Assembly: GCF_022662335.1 (NCBI RefSeq)
Contig: NZ_JAKNQJ010000006.1
Coordinates: 62,001-126,000, forward strand
Source of the DNA: Sphingomonas sp. CROZ-RG-20F-R02-07
Lineage (GTDB): Bacteria > Pseudomonadota > Alphaproteobacteria > Sphingomonadales > Sphingomonadaceae
Direction: 5' to 3'
Length of the DNA: 64,000 nt
The position numbers and the translations under genes are program-made. The notes under the pieces were generated by a model. The model did no database searches and was not told the DNA's origin. It worked only from the letters and a program-made list of their open reading frames with translations. Of the stretch, positions 28,250 to 36,777 are shown piece after piece; positions within the stretch are counted from its first letter, which is position 1; every line of letters starts with the position of its first letter.

Positions 28250-28600
28250 ATGCCGTTCTTCAGCCGCCTGTCGCCGATCCGCGCCTATAAGGACCTTCGG
28301 GGGTTTCTCCTTCAGCGCGAGCCGTATGAACTGGGCTTTCTCGCGCTGGCGGTGGTCGTGACGGGCGTGTTCGTCTACGCGTTCCTGCGCGACGGCAACG
28401 ACGTGAAGCCGGTCTATCGGCCGCAGATCCAATATGTGCAGCAATGGACACTGGACCGCACCGACGCGCAGATCCGCGCGCAGCAGGTGATCGACCAGGC
28501 GGCGAAGGACAAGCGCCTCAAGGCCGAGGCCGAAAAGCGCGCGGCGCTCCAGGCGCAGTTCAAGCGGCTGGACGATCGGCTGAAGGCGTACGGAATCTGA
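28250..28600 (+). CDS. Small single-pass membrane protein, unknown function
   Basis: This 116-residue protein has one hydrophobic helix at about 28-46 (YELGFLALAVVVTGVFVYAFL) and a C-terminal, charged, coiled-coil-like region rich in Lys, Ala, Gln and Glu (about 65-115). I do not recognise the family. It sits directly before ribD (23 bases between stop and the chosen ribD start), so it probably shares the riboflavin transcript. The even codon use and the clean promoter upstream support a real gene. Confidence 0.75.
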   Translation: MPFFSRLSPIRAYKDLRGFLLQREPYELGFLALAVVVTGVFVYAFLRDGNDVKPVYRPQIQYVQQWTLDRTDAQIRAQQVIDQAAKDKRLKAEAEKRAALQAQFKRLDDRLKAYGI

Positions 28601-28623
28601 CCACGGTCCGCGGCGAGGACGGG

Positions 28624-29586
28624 GTGGCCTGGATGGGCGCGGCGCTGGCGCTCGCGTCGCGCACGCAGGGCCGCACCGCGCCCAACCCCAATGTCGGCTG
28701 CATGATCGTCAATCAGGGCCGCGTCGTCGGCCGCGGCTGGACGCAGCCGGGCGGCCGCCCGCATGCCGAGGCGATGGCTCTGGCGCAGGCGGGCGCCGCC
28801 GCGCGCGGAGCCACCGCCTATGTGACGCTGGAGCCGTGCGCGCACGTGTCGCCGCGCGGGCCCGCCTGTTCGGATCTGCTGGCGGCCGCCGGCGTCGCGC
28901 GTGTCGTCGCCGCGCTGGAGGATCCCGATCCGCGCACCGCGGGTGCCGGCTTCGCGCGGCTGCGCTCGGCGGGCATCGCCGTCGAGACGGGCGTGCGCGA
29001 GGCCGAGGCGCGGGCGTCGATGGCGGGATTCCTGACGCGGCGGGTAATGGGGCGACCGTTCGTGACGCTGAAGCTCGCCACTTCGCTCGATGGCTGCATC
29101 GCGCTGGCGGACGGGCGCAGCCGGTGGATCACCGGCCCCGGGGCGCGCGCGCACGCGCATTTGGAGCGCAGCCGGCACGAAGCGATCCTCGTCGGGCGGG
29201 GCACGTACCAGGCCGACGCGCCGGTGCTCGACGTACGGTTGCCGGGGCTGAAGGAACGGGCCCCGCAAAGGGTGATGCTGTCGAGGACGTGCGCCGAGGG
29301 CGGGTTGGACGGCTGGACGGTCATCCCAACGCCCGCCGCCGTCGCGACGCTGGCGGGCGATCACCTGCTGGTCGAGGGCGGCGCGCGGGTGGCGGCCGCG
29401 TTCCTCGCCGCGGATCTGGTCGATCGGTTGCTGCTCTACCGCGCGCCGATCCTGATCGGCACGGGGCGGCAGGCGCTGCGCGACATCGGTCTGGCCGATC
29501 TGGCCGCGGCGCATGGCCGCTGGCGGCTGGAGGACCGGCGGCGCTTCGGTCCCGATGCCCTCGAAATCCATCGACGGACGCGCTAG
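28624..29586 (+). CDS. ribD: Riboflavin biosynthesis deaminase-reductase RibD
   Basis: This approximately 320-residue bifunctional enzyme has an N-terminal deaminase with the zinc motif HAEAMAL and EPCAHVSPRGPAC (the PCxxxxxxxxC ligands). The C-terminal reductase has TLKLATSLDGCIA, SRWITGP and LLVEGGARVAAAF. It converts the pyrimidine product of GTP cyclohydrolase II to 5-amino-6-ribitylamino-uracil phosphate. The start is taken as GTG 28624 for the GAGG 5 bases upstream; ATG 28633 is possible. It is the first enzyme gene of the rib operon. No FMN riboswitch is seen upstream. Confidence 0.94.
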   Translation: MAWMGAALALASRTQGRTAPNPNVGCMIVNQGRVVGRGWTQPGGRPHAEAMALAQAGAAARGATAYVTLEPCAHVSPRGPACSDLLAAAGVARVVAALEDPDPRTAGAGFARLRSAGIAVETGVREAEARASMAGFLTRRVMGRPFVTLKLATSLDGCIALADGRSRWITGPGARAHAHLERSRHEAILVGRGTYQADAPVLDVRLPGLKERAPQRVMLSRTCAEGGLDGWTVIPTPAAVATLAGDHLLVEGGARVAAAFLAADLVDRLLLYRAPILIGTGRQALRDIGLADLAAAHGRWRLEDRRRFGPDALEIHRRTR

Positions 29587-29595
29587 GAGCAGCCC

Positions 29596-30204
29596 ATGTT
29601 CACCGGGATCATCACCGATATCGGCCGCATCGCGCGCGTCACCCGCACCGGCGACACGCGAGTCGTGATCGAAACCGCCTATGACACCGCCGGCATCGAT
29701 CTGGGCGCGTCGATCGCGTGCTCGGGCGTGTGCCTCACCGTGGTCGACAAGGCACCGGGCGCGTTCGCGGTCGACGTGTCGGGCGAATCGATCGCGCGCA
29801 CCGCGCCGGCGATGTGGGTGGAAGGCGCCGCGCTCAACCTCGAACGCGCGATGCGGCTGGGGGATGAATTGGGCGGCCATATCGTCACCGGCCATGTCGA
29901 CGGCATCGCGACCATCGCGTCCGTCACGCCCGACGGCGATTCGAAGCGGATCGCCTTTGCGTTGCCGCTCGATCTCGCGCCGTTCGTCGCGGCCAAGGGT
30001 TCGGTCACGATCGACGGCGTGTCGCTCACCGTGAACACGGTGGAGGATGCCGAGGATGGCGCCACCTTCGCCGTGAACGTGATCCCGCATACCCAGGGCG
30101 CGACGACACTGGGGCGGCTGCGCCAGGGCGACGCCGTCAATGTCGAGATCGACGTCCTCGCCCGCTATCTCCGACGGATGGAGCATTACCGTGCCAAAGC
30201 CTGA
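29596..30204 (+). CDS. ribE: Riboflavin synthase, alpha subunit
   Basis: The 202-residue product has the two internal lumazine-binding repeats typical of the family: MFTGIITDIGRI with IACSGVCLTV, and GGHIVTGHVDGIA with VTIDGVSLTVN. It dismutates 6,7-dimethyl-8-ribityllumazine to riboflavin. A GGAG ribosome site precedes the ATG. The 3' end overlaps ribBX by 14 bases. Confidence 0.96.
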   Translation: MFTGIITDIGRIARVTRTGDTRVVIETAYDTAGIDLGASIACSGVCLTVVDKAPGAFAVDVSGESIARTAPAMWVEGAALNLERAMRLGDELGGHIVTGHVDGIATIASVTPDGDSKRIAFALPLDLAPFVAAKGSVTIDGVSLTVNTVEDAEDGATFAVNVIPHTQGATTLGRLRQGDAVNVEIDVLARYLRRMEHYRAKA

Positions 30205-31339
30205 ACTCGCGCGCCTGCGCCACGGCTTCCTCTCCACGCCGGAGGAGATCGTGGACGAAGCCCGGAACGGCCGGATGTTCATCCTGGTGGACGACGAGGA
30301 TCGCGAGAACGAGGGCGATCTCGTCATTCCCGCCCAGATGGCCACGCCCGAGAAGATCAACTTCATGGCGCGCCACGGCCGCGGCCTGATCTGTCTTGCT
30401 CTGACGAAGCGGCGCGTGGAGGAACTCGGCCTGGGGCTGATGAGCCGCAACAACGGCACCCGGCACGAAACCGCGTTCACCACCTCGATCGAGGCGCGCG
30501 ACGGCGTCACGACGGGCATCTCCGCGGCGGACCGTGCGCGGACGGTCGCGGTGGCGATCGATTCGGGCAAGGGCCGCGACGAGATCGTGACGCCCGGCCA
30601 TGTCTTCCCGCTGGTGGCGCGCGACGGCGGCGTGCTGGTACGCGCCGGCCATACCGAGGCGGCGGTGGACGTGGCGCGGCTCGCGGGTCTCAATCCCTCG
30701 GGCGTGATCTGCGAGATCATGAACGACGACGGCACGATGAGCCGGATGGACGATCTGGTCGCCTTCGCGCAGCTCCACAATCTCCGGATCGGCACGATCC
30801 GCGACCTGATCGCCTATCGCCGCCGCCACGACCATCTCGTCGAGAAACGCGCCGAGATGAGCTTCGACTCGCGCTGGGGCGGCCAGTGGCAGGCGATGAC
30901 CTTCCACAACAAGGCCACCGGCGACGAGACGATCGCGCTGGTGAAGGGGCGGATCGATCCGGCCAGGCCCACGCTCGTGCGGATGCACACCGCCTCCTTC
31001 TTCGTCGACATGTTCGGCGAGGCGTCCGAGCGTTCGGGCCTGCTGTCGCGTTCGATGGAGGCGATCGCGGCGGAGGGCACCGGGGTGATCGTCGTCATCA
31101 ACCGGCCGATGAAGGATTCGGTCTCGCGCTTCATCCGGCTGCGCGGCGAGGGCAAGGGCGCGGGTGCGCCCGAGGTCGAAGAGCTGCGCGATTACGGCGT
31201 GGGCGCGCAGATCCTGGCCGAATTGGGCGTCGAGGAAATGGTGCTGCTCACCAACACGCACCACACGCTGGTGGCGTTGGAAGGCTATGGCCTCTCGATC
31301 GTCGGCGAGCGGCCCATTCCCGGCACCGGAGGCGAATAG
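30191..31339 (+). CDS. ribB: DHBP synthase fused to a degenerate GTP cyclohydrolase II domain (RibBX type)
   Basis: The protein has 382 residues. Residues 1 to about 210 are 3,4-dihydroxy-2-butanone-4-phosphate synthase, with [24 protein letters not shown] and TPGHVFPL. Residues about 215-382 align in order with GTP cyclohydrolase II but lack its zinc cysteines. Where active enzymes have HSEC...RCDCG, this protein has [18 protein letters not shown], and the only cysteines are in the N-terminal half. The C-terminal [14 protein letters not shown] block is kept. It fits the ribBX genes described in proteobacteria. The GTG at 30191 is supported by GGAG 7 bases upstream. Confidence 0.9.
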   Translation: MPKPELARLRHGFLSTPEEIVDEARNGRMFILVDDEDRENEGDLVIPAQMATPEKINFMARHGRGLICLALTKRRVEELGLGLMSRNNGTRHETAFTTSIEARDGVTTGISAADRARTVAVAIDSGKGRDEIVTPGHVFPLVARDGGVLVRAGHTEAAVDVARLAGLNPSGVICEIMNDDGTMSRMDDLVAFAQLHNLRIGTIRDLIAYRRRHDHLVEKRAEMSFDSRWGGQWQAMTFHNKATGDETIALVKGRIDPARPTLVRMHTASFFVDMFGEASERSGLLSRSMEAIAAEGTGVIVVINRPMKDSVSRFIRLRGEGKGAGAPEVEELRDYGVGAQILAELGVEEMVLLTNTHHTLVALEGYGLSIVGERPIPGTGGE

Positions 31340-31341
31340 AC

Positions 31342-31764
31342 ATGGCCGATATCCTGATCGTCGAAGCGCGATTCTACGACCATCTGAACGACATGCTGCT
31401 GGCCGGCGCGCGTACCGCGATCGAGGCCGCGGGACACACGCACAGCACGATCACCGTGCCCGGCGCGCTGGAGGTGCCAGGTGCGATCGCGCTCGCCGCC
31501 GAGACCGAATTGTACGACGCCTATGTCGCGCTGGGCGTCGTGATCCGGGGCGAGACCTATCATTTCGAGATCGTCGCGGGTGAAAGCGCGCGCGGGCTGA
31601 TGGCGCTGTCGATGGACGGCCTTGCGATCGGCAACGGCATCCTGACGACCGAGGACGAGGCGCAGGCGATCGTTCGCGCCGATCGCGCGCAGCTCGACAA
31701 GGGCGGCGCGGCGGCCAAGGCGGCACTCGCGATGCTGGCGCTCAAGGATCGCTTCACCCGGTGA
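31342..31764 (+). CDS. ribH: 6,7-dimethyl-8-ribityllumazine synthase
   Basis: This 140-residue enzyme has the family landmarks [36 protein letters not shown] (with the catalytic His region) and [10 protein letters not shown]. It condenses the ribitylamino-uracil with DHBP. It follows ribBX by two bases, and its stop overlaps the next GTG as GTGA. NusB, which often follows ribH, is not here. Confidence 0.95.
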   Translation: MADILIVEARFYDHLNDMLLAGARTAIEAAGHTHSTITVPGALEVPGAIALAAETELYDAYVALGVVIRGETYHFEIVAGESARGLMALSMDGLAIGNGILTTEDEAQAIVRADRAQLDKGGAAAKAALAMLALKDRFTR

Positions 31765-32189
31765 ACCCGGCGCCGCCTTCGCGCTACCGCGTGGTCGAGC
31801 GCGGACGGCGGCTGGAGGTGATCGACACGCGTGCCGGTGTTCCGGCAGTGCAACGGCCCGCAAATGCCGAGCCCGCCGCGCCGCGGCCAGCGACGGGCCT
31901 TTCGCGCCATTGGCCGCACCGCACGCGGTTCGACGGCACCGCCGAGGTGATGACCCACCGTCTTTACGACACGAAGGCGCCGCGCACGATCGCGCTCGAT
32001 CCCGTGCTCGCCGGGCGGTTCGAATGGATGAAATGGGCCACGCTCGTCGCCGTGATCGTCTTCGCCACGGGCGTCGCGGCATTCCCGTGGCTGTTCGCGG
32101 CGCCGGTGATGATCCATCTGCTCGGCGCGGGCACCCAGGGGCGCAAATGGGCGACGCGGCGGATCGACGCGATCGTCGCGCGAGGGTGA
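31761..32189 (+). CDS. Putative membrane protein of unknown function, coupled to ribH
   Basis: This 142-residue protein has a hydrophilic, Pro/Arg-rich first half and one long or two short hydrophobic segments at about 92-122 ([31 protein letters not shown]). No family is recognised. The GTG start overlaps the ribH stop (GTGA), so it is the last gene of the rib operon. Nothing in the sequence ties it to flavin chemistry; a transporter role is unlikely with so few helices. Confidence 0.7.
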   Translation: MNPAPPSRYRVVERGRRLEVIDTRAGVPAVQRPANAEPAAPRPATGLSRHWPHRTRFDGTAEVMTHRLYDTKAPRTIALDPVLAGRFEWMKWATLVAVIVFATGVAAFPWLFAAPVMIHLLGAGTQGRKWATRRIDAIVARG

Positions 32190-32192
32190 GGC

Positions 32193-32221
32193 GGATCCTC
32201 CCCCGCCACCGGCGAGGGAGG
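32193..32221. terminator. Strong hairpin between converging genes (no T-run)
   Basis: A 13-bp stem with one mismatch (32193-32205 with 32209-32221, ATCCTCCC outer part) and a three-base loop lies between the rib operon end and the nemA-like gene. No T-tract follows on either strand, so it may act as a bidirectional transcript-end stabiliser or weak terminator. Confidence 0.45.
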
Positions 32222-32233
32222 ATGGCAGCGACG

Positions 32234-33319
32234 TTACGCCGTCGCCGTCTCGAGCGCCGGATAGTCGATATAGCCCTCGGGACCCTGGCTGTACCACGTC
32301 TTCATGTCGTCCGGCGCAAGCGGTGCGTCGTTGCGCAGGCGCTCGGGCAGGTCGGGGTTGGAGATGAACGGGCGGCCGAACGCGATCGCATCGGCGCGGC
32401 CGTCTTCGATCGCGGCGTTCGCGTCGTCCTTGTGATAATCCGAGTTGAGCACCAGCACGCCGTCATAGGCCTGACGGATCTCGGGCGAGAGCTTGGGAAC
32501 GTCGGTGCGGCCGAAGGTGCCGTCGGGGCCGGGCTCACGCAACTCGAGAAAGGCGATGCCGATCTCGGACAGCGCCTTGGCGGCGGGCACGAACACCGAC
32601 TTCGGATCGCTGTCGTCGACGCCTTGCGAATCGCCGTTGGGCGACAGGCGCACGCCGGTGCGATCCGCACCGATCGTCGCGGCGACCCGCTCGGTCACCT
32701 CACGAAGCAGGCGAATGCGGTTCTCCGGGCTGCCGCCATAGCGATCGTCGCGGAAATTGGCGTTGTCGCGCAGGAACTGGTCGATCAGATAGCCATTCGC
32801 GCCGTGGATCTGCACGCCGTCGAAGCCCGCGGCGATCGCGTTCCGCGTGGCATTTTCGTAATCCTCCAGCAGCCGCGGGATCTCGTCGATGTCGAGCGGG
32901 CGCGCCGTCTCGAAATCCTGCTTGCCGTCATAGGTATGCGCCTGCCCCTTGGTCGCGGTGGCGGACGACGACACCGGCTGGCCGCCGATCACCGACGAAT
33001 GGACCTGACGGCCCATATGCCACAATTGCGCGACGATCCGGCCGCCGGCGGCATGGACCGCGCCCACGACGGGCTTCCACGCCTCGGTCTGTTCGTCGGT
33101 CCACAGGCCCGGCGCGAACGGCCAGCCCAGTCCTTCGCGGCTGATGCCGGTGGCTTCGGTGATGATGATGCCGGCGCCGGCGCGCTGCGCATAATAGTCC
33201 GCCATCATCGCGGTGGGGACCGCTTGCCGATCGGCACGGCCGCGCGTGAGCGGCGCCATGAAGATTCGGTTGGGCGCATCGATCGCGCCGACGCGGATGG
33301 CATCGAAAAGGTTGGGCAT
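32234..33319 (-). CDS. Old Yellow Enzyme family alkene reductase (NemA-like)
   Basis: This 361-residue FMN-dependent TIM barrel has LFDAIRVGAIDAPNRIFMAPLTRGRA at the N-terminus, AQLWHMGRQVH, GANGYLIDQFLRD and YGGSPENRIRLL, then IAFGRPFISNPDLPERL at the C-terminus. Such enzymes reduce activated alkenes, N-ethylmaleimide or nitrate esters using NAD(P)H. A good ribosome site (AAGGAG) precedes the ATG. A 14-base palindrome just upstream suggests control by a local repressor, as NemR controls nemA elsewhere, although no regulator gene is adjacent. Confidence 0.93.
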   Translation of the reverse strand: MPNLFDAIRVGAIDAPNRIFMAPLTRGRADRQAVPTAMMADYYAQRAGAGIIITEATGISREGLGWPFAPGLWTDEQTEAWKPVVGAVHAAGGRIVAQLWHMGRQVHSSVIGGQPVSSSATATKGQAHTYDGKQDFETARPLDIDEIPRLLEDYENATRNAIAAGFDGVQIHGANGYLIDQFLRDNANFRDDRYGGSPENRIRLLREVTERVAATIGADRTGVRLSPNGDSQGVDDSDPKSVFVPAAKALSEIGIAFLELREPGPDGTFGRTDVPKLSPEIRQAYDGVLVLNSDYHKDDANAAIEDGRADAIAFGRPFISNPDLPERLRNDAPLAPDDMKTWYSQGPEGYIDYPALETATA

Positions 33320-33336
33320 GGGGGCTCCTTATGGAC

Positions 33337-33350
33337 CTGACGCGCGTCAG
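33337..33350. promoter_or_regulatory. Perfect palindrome, candidate repressor operator
   Basis: CTGACGCGCGTCAG is a perfect 14-bp palindrome located 18-31 bases upstream of the nemA-like ATG and 21 bases before the divergent EamA gene. It could control both. The size suits a TetR- or MarR-type dimer. Confidence 0.5.
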
Positions 33351-33370
33351 ATAGGGCGTTACAGCGCGCC

Positions 33371-34300
33371 ATGCATCGCCGGGCCCCGCAAAGATTTTCT
33401 ACCCCCGTGGCAAAGCCGCCCGCGCGGGCCTTCGCGGCGGTGATCGCGGCCAATGCCGCGCTGGCGTTCGGGCCGTGGTTCGTGCGGATGGCCGATACCG
33501 GGCCGGTGGCGGCGGCGTTCTGGCGGATATTGCTCGCCGCGCCGCTCCTGTGCGTCGCCGCGTTCGCCAGCGGGGCGAGGCCGGGGCGGCTGACGGGCAG
33601 CCTGTGGGCGCTGCTGGCGATATCGGGCGTGGCGTTCGCGGCGGATCTCGGCTTCTGGCATCTCGGCATCGTGCGCACCACGCTCGCCAACGCGACGCTG
33701 TTCGGCAATTCGGCCACGCTGATCTTTCCGGTCTATGGCTTCCTCGTGGCGCGTGCCTGGCCCGGCCGTGCGCAGGGTGCGGCCTTGCTGCTCGCGCTGT
33801 CGGGCGGCGCCTTGTTGCTGGGGCGATCCTACCAGCTCGATCCGCGGCATCTGGGCGGGGACCTGCTCTGCCTGCTCGCCGGGATCCTCTATGCGCTGTA
33901 TTTCATCCTGATGCTGCGGGTGCGCGCGACGATGGCGTCGCTTCCGGCGCTCGCGCTTGCGACGCTGGCCAGCATCCTGCCGCTGCTGGCCTTTGCCATG
34001 CTGCTCGGCGAGCGGATCGTGCCGCATGCCTGGGGGTCGCTGATCGGGCTCGCGCTCGTCAGCCAGGTGGTGGGGCAGGGGCTGATGATTTATGCGCTCG
34101 GCCAATTGAGCCCGCTCGTCATCGGCATCGCGCTGCTGACCCAGCCGATCGTGGCGGGGGCGATCGGCTGGGTGGTCTATGACGAGCGGCTGGGCGCACC
34201 CGATCTCGTCGGCGTGGCGTTGGTGGCGGCGGCGCTGGTGCTCGTGCGCCGCACGCCGCGGCTTGCGCCCGCGGTGCCGCCGATGGCAGAGGACGCGTGA
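33371..34300 (+). CDS. DMT-family (EamA) transporter
   Basis: This 309-residue membrane protein has about ten hydrophobic helices in two EamA repeats (about 20-145 and 155-295). Typical phrases are AANAALAFGPWFVRMA, FWRILLAAPLL and LLTQPIVAGAIGWVVYDERLGAPDLVGVALVAAALVL. The exported or imported metabolite is unknown. It is divergent from the Old Yellow Enzyme gene across 51 bases. Its stop shares one base with the COQ9 start codon (TGATG). Confidence 0.87.
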   Translation: MHRRAPQRFSTPVAKPPARAFAAVIAANAALAFGPWFVRMADTGPVAAAFWRILLAAPLLCVAAFASGARPGRLTGSLWALLAISGVAFAADLGFWHLGIVRTTLANATLFGNSATLIFPVYGFLVARAWPGRAQGAALLLALSGGALLLGRSYQLDPRHLGGDLLCLLAGILYALYFILMLRVRATMASLPALALATLASILPLLAFAMLLGERIVPHAWGSLIGLALVSQVVGQGLMIYALGQLSPLVIGIALLTQPIVAGAIGWVVYDERLGAPDLVGVALVAAALVLVRRTPRLAPAVPPMAEDA

Positions 34301-34950
34301 TGACCGACTGGACCCTGGACGAGATCCGCGAGCGGCTGGCCCCCGAGATCGCCGCGAATGCCGCGTTCGACGGCTGGGGTGACGCCGCCCGCGACATGGC
34401 GGCCGAAGCCCAGGGGATCGATCCCGACGTGGCGCGGCTCGCTTTCCCGCAAGGCGCGGCGGACATGATCGACGCCTGGTTCGAAACTATCGATGCGGCG
34501 ATGGCGGCGCAGGTTCCGGTGGACCGGCTGGATGCGATGAAGGTCCGCGACCGGATCGCCACGCAGATCGGGGCGCGGCTGGACACGATGCTGCCCAACC
34601 GCGAGGCGCTGCGCCGCGCGCTGGCGATCCTCGCGATGCCGCAGAACGTCGCGCACGCCGCGCGGCTCGGCTGGCGGACGGTCGACCGGATCTGGCGCCG
34701 TGCCGGCGACACCGCGACCGATTACAACCATTATACCAAGCGCACGATCCTGCTGGGCGTCTATGGCGCCACCGTTACCGTGTTCCTCGATGACGACAGC
34801 GAGAACGCCGCCGACACCCGCGCCTTTCTCGATCGCCGGATTGGCGGGATCATGCGCTTCGAAAAGGCCAAGGCGGGCATCCTCAAGCGCGCCGCGCACC
34901 GGCCGAGCCTTTCGCGGTTCGTCGGGCGGCTGCGCTACCCGGTGGCCTGA
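34300..34950 (+). CDS. COQ9-family ubiquinone biosynthesis protein
   Basis: The protein has 216 residues. It starts with a TetR-like helical N-terminus and has the COQ9 core: GDTATDYNHYTKRTILLGVYGATVTVFLDDDSE near residues 138-170 and DRRIGGIMRFEKAK. In eukaryotes COQ9 binds lipid and presents quinone intermediates to COQ7; bacterial members are confined mainly to alphaproteobacteria. The ATG at 34300 or GTG at 34297 may be used; AGAGGA precedes both. Confidence 0.9.
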   Translation: MTDWTLDEIRERLAPEIAANAAFDGWGDAARDMAAEAQGIDPDVARLAFPQGAADMIDAWFETIDAAMAAQVPVDRLDAMKVRDRIATQIGARLDTMLPNREALRRALAILAMPQNVAHAARLGWRTVDRIWRRAGDTATDYNHYTKRTILLGVYGATVTVFLDDDSENAADTRAFLDRRIGGIMRFEKAKAGILKRAAHRPSLSRFVGRLRYPVA

Positions 34951-35012
34951 ACGGCGAGCGGCCGCGGTGCCGCCGCTGGCGGGCGCGGGCGAAGACGGCT
35001 AACGGTTCGGGC

Positions 35013-35927
35013 GTGGACGTCTATCTTCCCATCGCCAATCTGTCGGTCAACGCGCTGCTCGTGGTGCTGCTCGGCGGTGGGGTGGGGCTGTTGTCGGGCA
35101 TGTTCGGGATCGGCGGCGGGTTTCTCACCACGCCGCTGCTCATCGTCTATGGCATTCCCCCTACGGTCGCGGCCGCGTCGTCGGCCAGCCAGGTGACGGG
35201 CGCCAGCATCTCGGGCGTGTTCGCGCATGTCCGCCGCGGCGGGGTCGACATGAAGATGGGCTGCGTGCTCGTGGCCGGCGGCATCGTCGGCGCGTTCTGC
35301 GGCGTGTGGCTGTTCCGCCTGCTCCAGGAAAGCGGCCAGATCGATACGGTGATCGCGCTCGTCTATGTCGTGATGCTCGGCTGGATCGGGCAATTGATGA
35401 CGCGCGAATCGCTGCGCACGATCCTCGCCGCGCGGGGCCATGTGCGGCCGCGCGCCGCCAAGCGGCGGCACCATCCGATGGTGGCGGCGCTTCCGCTGCG
35501 CACGCGTTTCTACAAATCAGGGCTTTACATATCACCGCTGGCGCCGCTGCTGCTGGGGTTCGGCACGGGCATTCTGACGATCCTGCTGGGCGTCGGCGGC
35601 GGGTTCATCCTGGTGCCGGCGATGATCTATCTGCTCGGCATGGCGACGCAGGTGGTGGTCGGTACCTCGCTGTTCCAGACGCTGTTCGTCACCGCCTTCG
35701 CCACGATGATGCACGCGCTGACGACCAAGGCGGTGGACATCGTGCTGGCGGGATTGCTGCTCGTCGGATCCGTGGTGGGCGCGCAGCTCGGTGCGCGGTT
35801 CGCGACGAAGGTGAAGCCCGAATATCTGCGGCTCGTGCTCGGTTTGGTCGTGCTGGCGCTGGCGGTGCGGATCGTGCTCGGCCTCGTGCGCACCCCGGCG
35901 GAATTGTACACGGTCGGCGCGTGGTGA
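35013..35927 (+). CDS. TauE/SafE-family sulfite or organosulfur exporter
   Basis: This 304-residue protein has about eight hydrophobic helices and two copies of the family glycine-rich motif (GLLSGMFGIGGGFLTTPLL near 28-46 and GILTILLGVGGGFILVPAMIY near 187-207). Members move sulfite, sulfoacetate or related anions out of the cell. The start is GTG 35013; a CTAACG lies 8 bases before it. It is coupled by GTGA to a TIGR02186 protein, a pairing I recall as common in alphaproteobacteria. Confidence 0.88.
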   Translation: MDVYLPIANLSVNALLVVLLGGGVGLLSGMFGIGGGFLTTPLLIVYGIPPTVAAASSASQVTGASISGVFAHVRRGGVDMKMGCVLVAGGIVGAFCGVWLFRLLQESGQIDTVIALVYVVMLGWIGQLMTRESLRTILAARGHVRPRAAKRRHHPMVAALPLRTRFYKSGLYISPLAPLLLGFGTGILTILLGVGGGFILVPAMIYLLGMATQVVVGTSLFQTLFVTAFATMMHALTTKAVDIVLAGLLLVGSVVGAQLGARFATKVKPEYLRLVLGLVVLALAVRIVLGLVRTPAELYTVGAW

Positions 35928-36697
35928 AGCGCCGGGCGCTCGCGCTCGTGCTGGTCCCGCTGCTGACGGGCGCGGCGGTGCCCCTGTCCAAGCCCGTCCT
36001 CGTGCCCGACGTGTCGCAGCGCGACATCGAGATCGCGTACAGCTTCACCGGTGCCGAGCTGCTGTTGTTCGGCGCGATCCTCTATCCCGGCGGCCGCCTG
36101 CCCGATGGCGATCGGCCGACCGACGTGGTGGTGGTGGTGAAGGGGCCGACCCAGGCGATCCTGGTGCGCGAGAAGGAGCGCGTGGCGGGCATCTGGGTGA
36201 ATGCGTCGCGGCTGCGCTATCGGTCCGCGCCGTCCTTCTATGCGATCGCGTCGTCGCGGCCGATCGGTACGCTGATCGACGATCGGACGCGCGCGATCTA
36301 CGAATTGGGGCTCGACAGCCTCCAGCTCTCCCCGGTCTCCAACGCCCCGCCCGCGGTGCAGGACCGGTTCGCGCGTGGGCTGGTGGGGCTGAAACGGCGC
36401 GCGGGCCTGTATGTCGAGGCGCCCCATGCCGTCGAAATCAGCGAAGGCGTGCTGTACCGCGCGCGCGTCACGATCCCGGCACGCGTGCCGGTCGGGCGCT
36501 TCACCGCGGAGACATTCCTGATCCGCGACGGCCATGTGCTGGCGGCGGCGGTGCGGACGATCGATATCCGCAAATCGGGGTTCGAGCGATTCGTGGCGCG
36601 CGCGGCGGACCGCTCGGCGTTCCTCTATGGCCTGGCTGCGGTTGCGCTGTCGGTGGTGCTGGGCTGGGGCGCCGGCTGGATCGCCGGCCGTCGATAA
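35924..36697 (+). CDS. TIGR02186-family periplasmic protein with C-terminal anchor
   Basis: This 257-residue protein has a signal peptide (ALALVLVPLLTGAAVPLS), a beta-rich body (PDVSQRDIEIAYSFTGAELLLFGAI, VVVVKGPTQAILVREKERVAGIWVN) and one C-terminal membrane helix (FLYGLAAVALSVVLGWGAGWIAG) followed by Arg-Arg. The function is unknown. The strict coupling to the TauE-like exporter (GTGA overlap) suggests an accessory subunit in the periplasm. Confidence 0.85.
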   Translation: MKRRALALVLVPLLTGAAVPLSKPVLVPDVSQRDIEIAYSFTGAELLLFGAILYPGGRLPDGDRPTDVVVVVKGPTQAILVREKERVAGIWVNASRLRYRSAPSFYAIASSRPIGTLIDDRTRAIYELGLDSLQLSPVSNAPPAVQDRFARGLVGLKRRAGLYVEAPHAVEISEGVLYRARVTIPARVPVGRFTAETFLIRDGHVLAAAVRTIDIRKSGFERFVARAADRSAFLYGLAAVALSVVLGWGAGWIAGRR

Positions 36698-36777
36698 CGC
36701 CCGCCGCTGGAGTGACTTACGCAATATTTACGCCTGTGTCGCATAGCCGAATCGATATGCGTTTACAGGATGACGCC

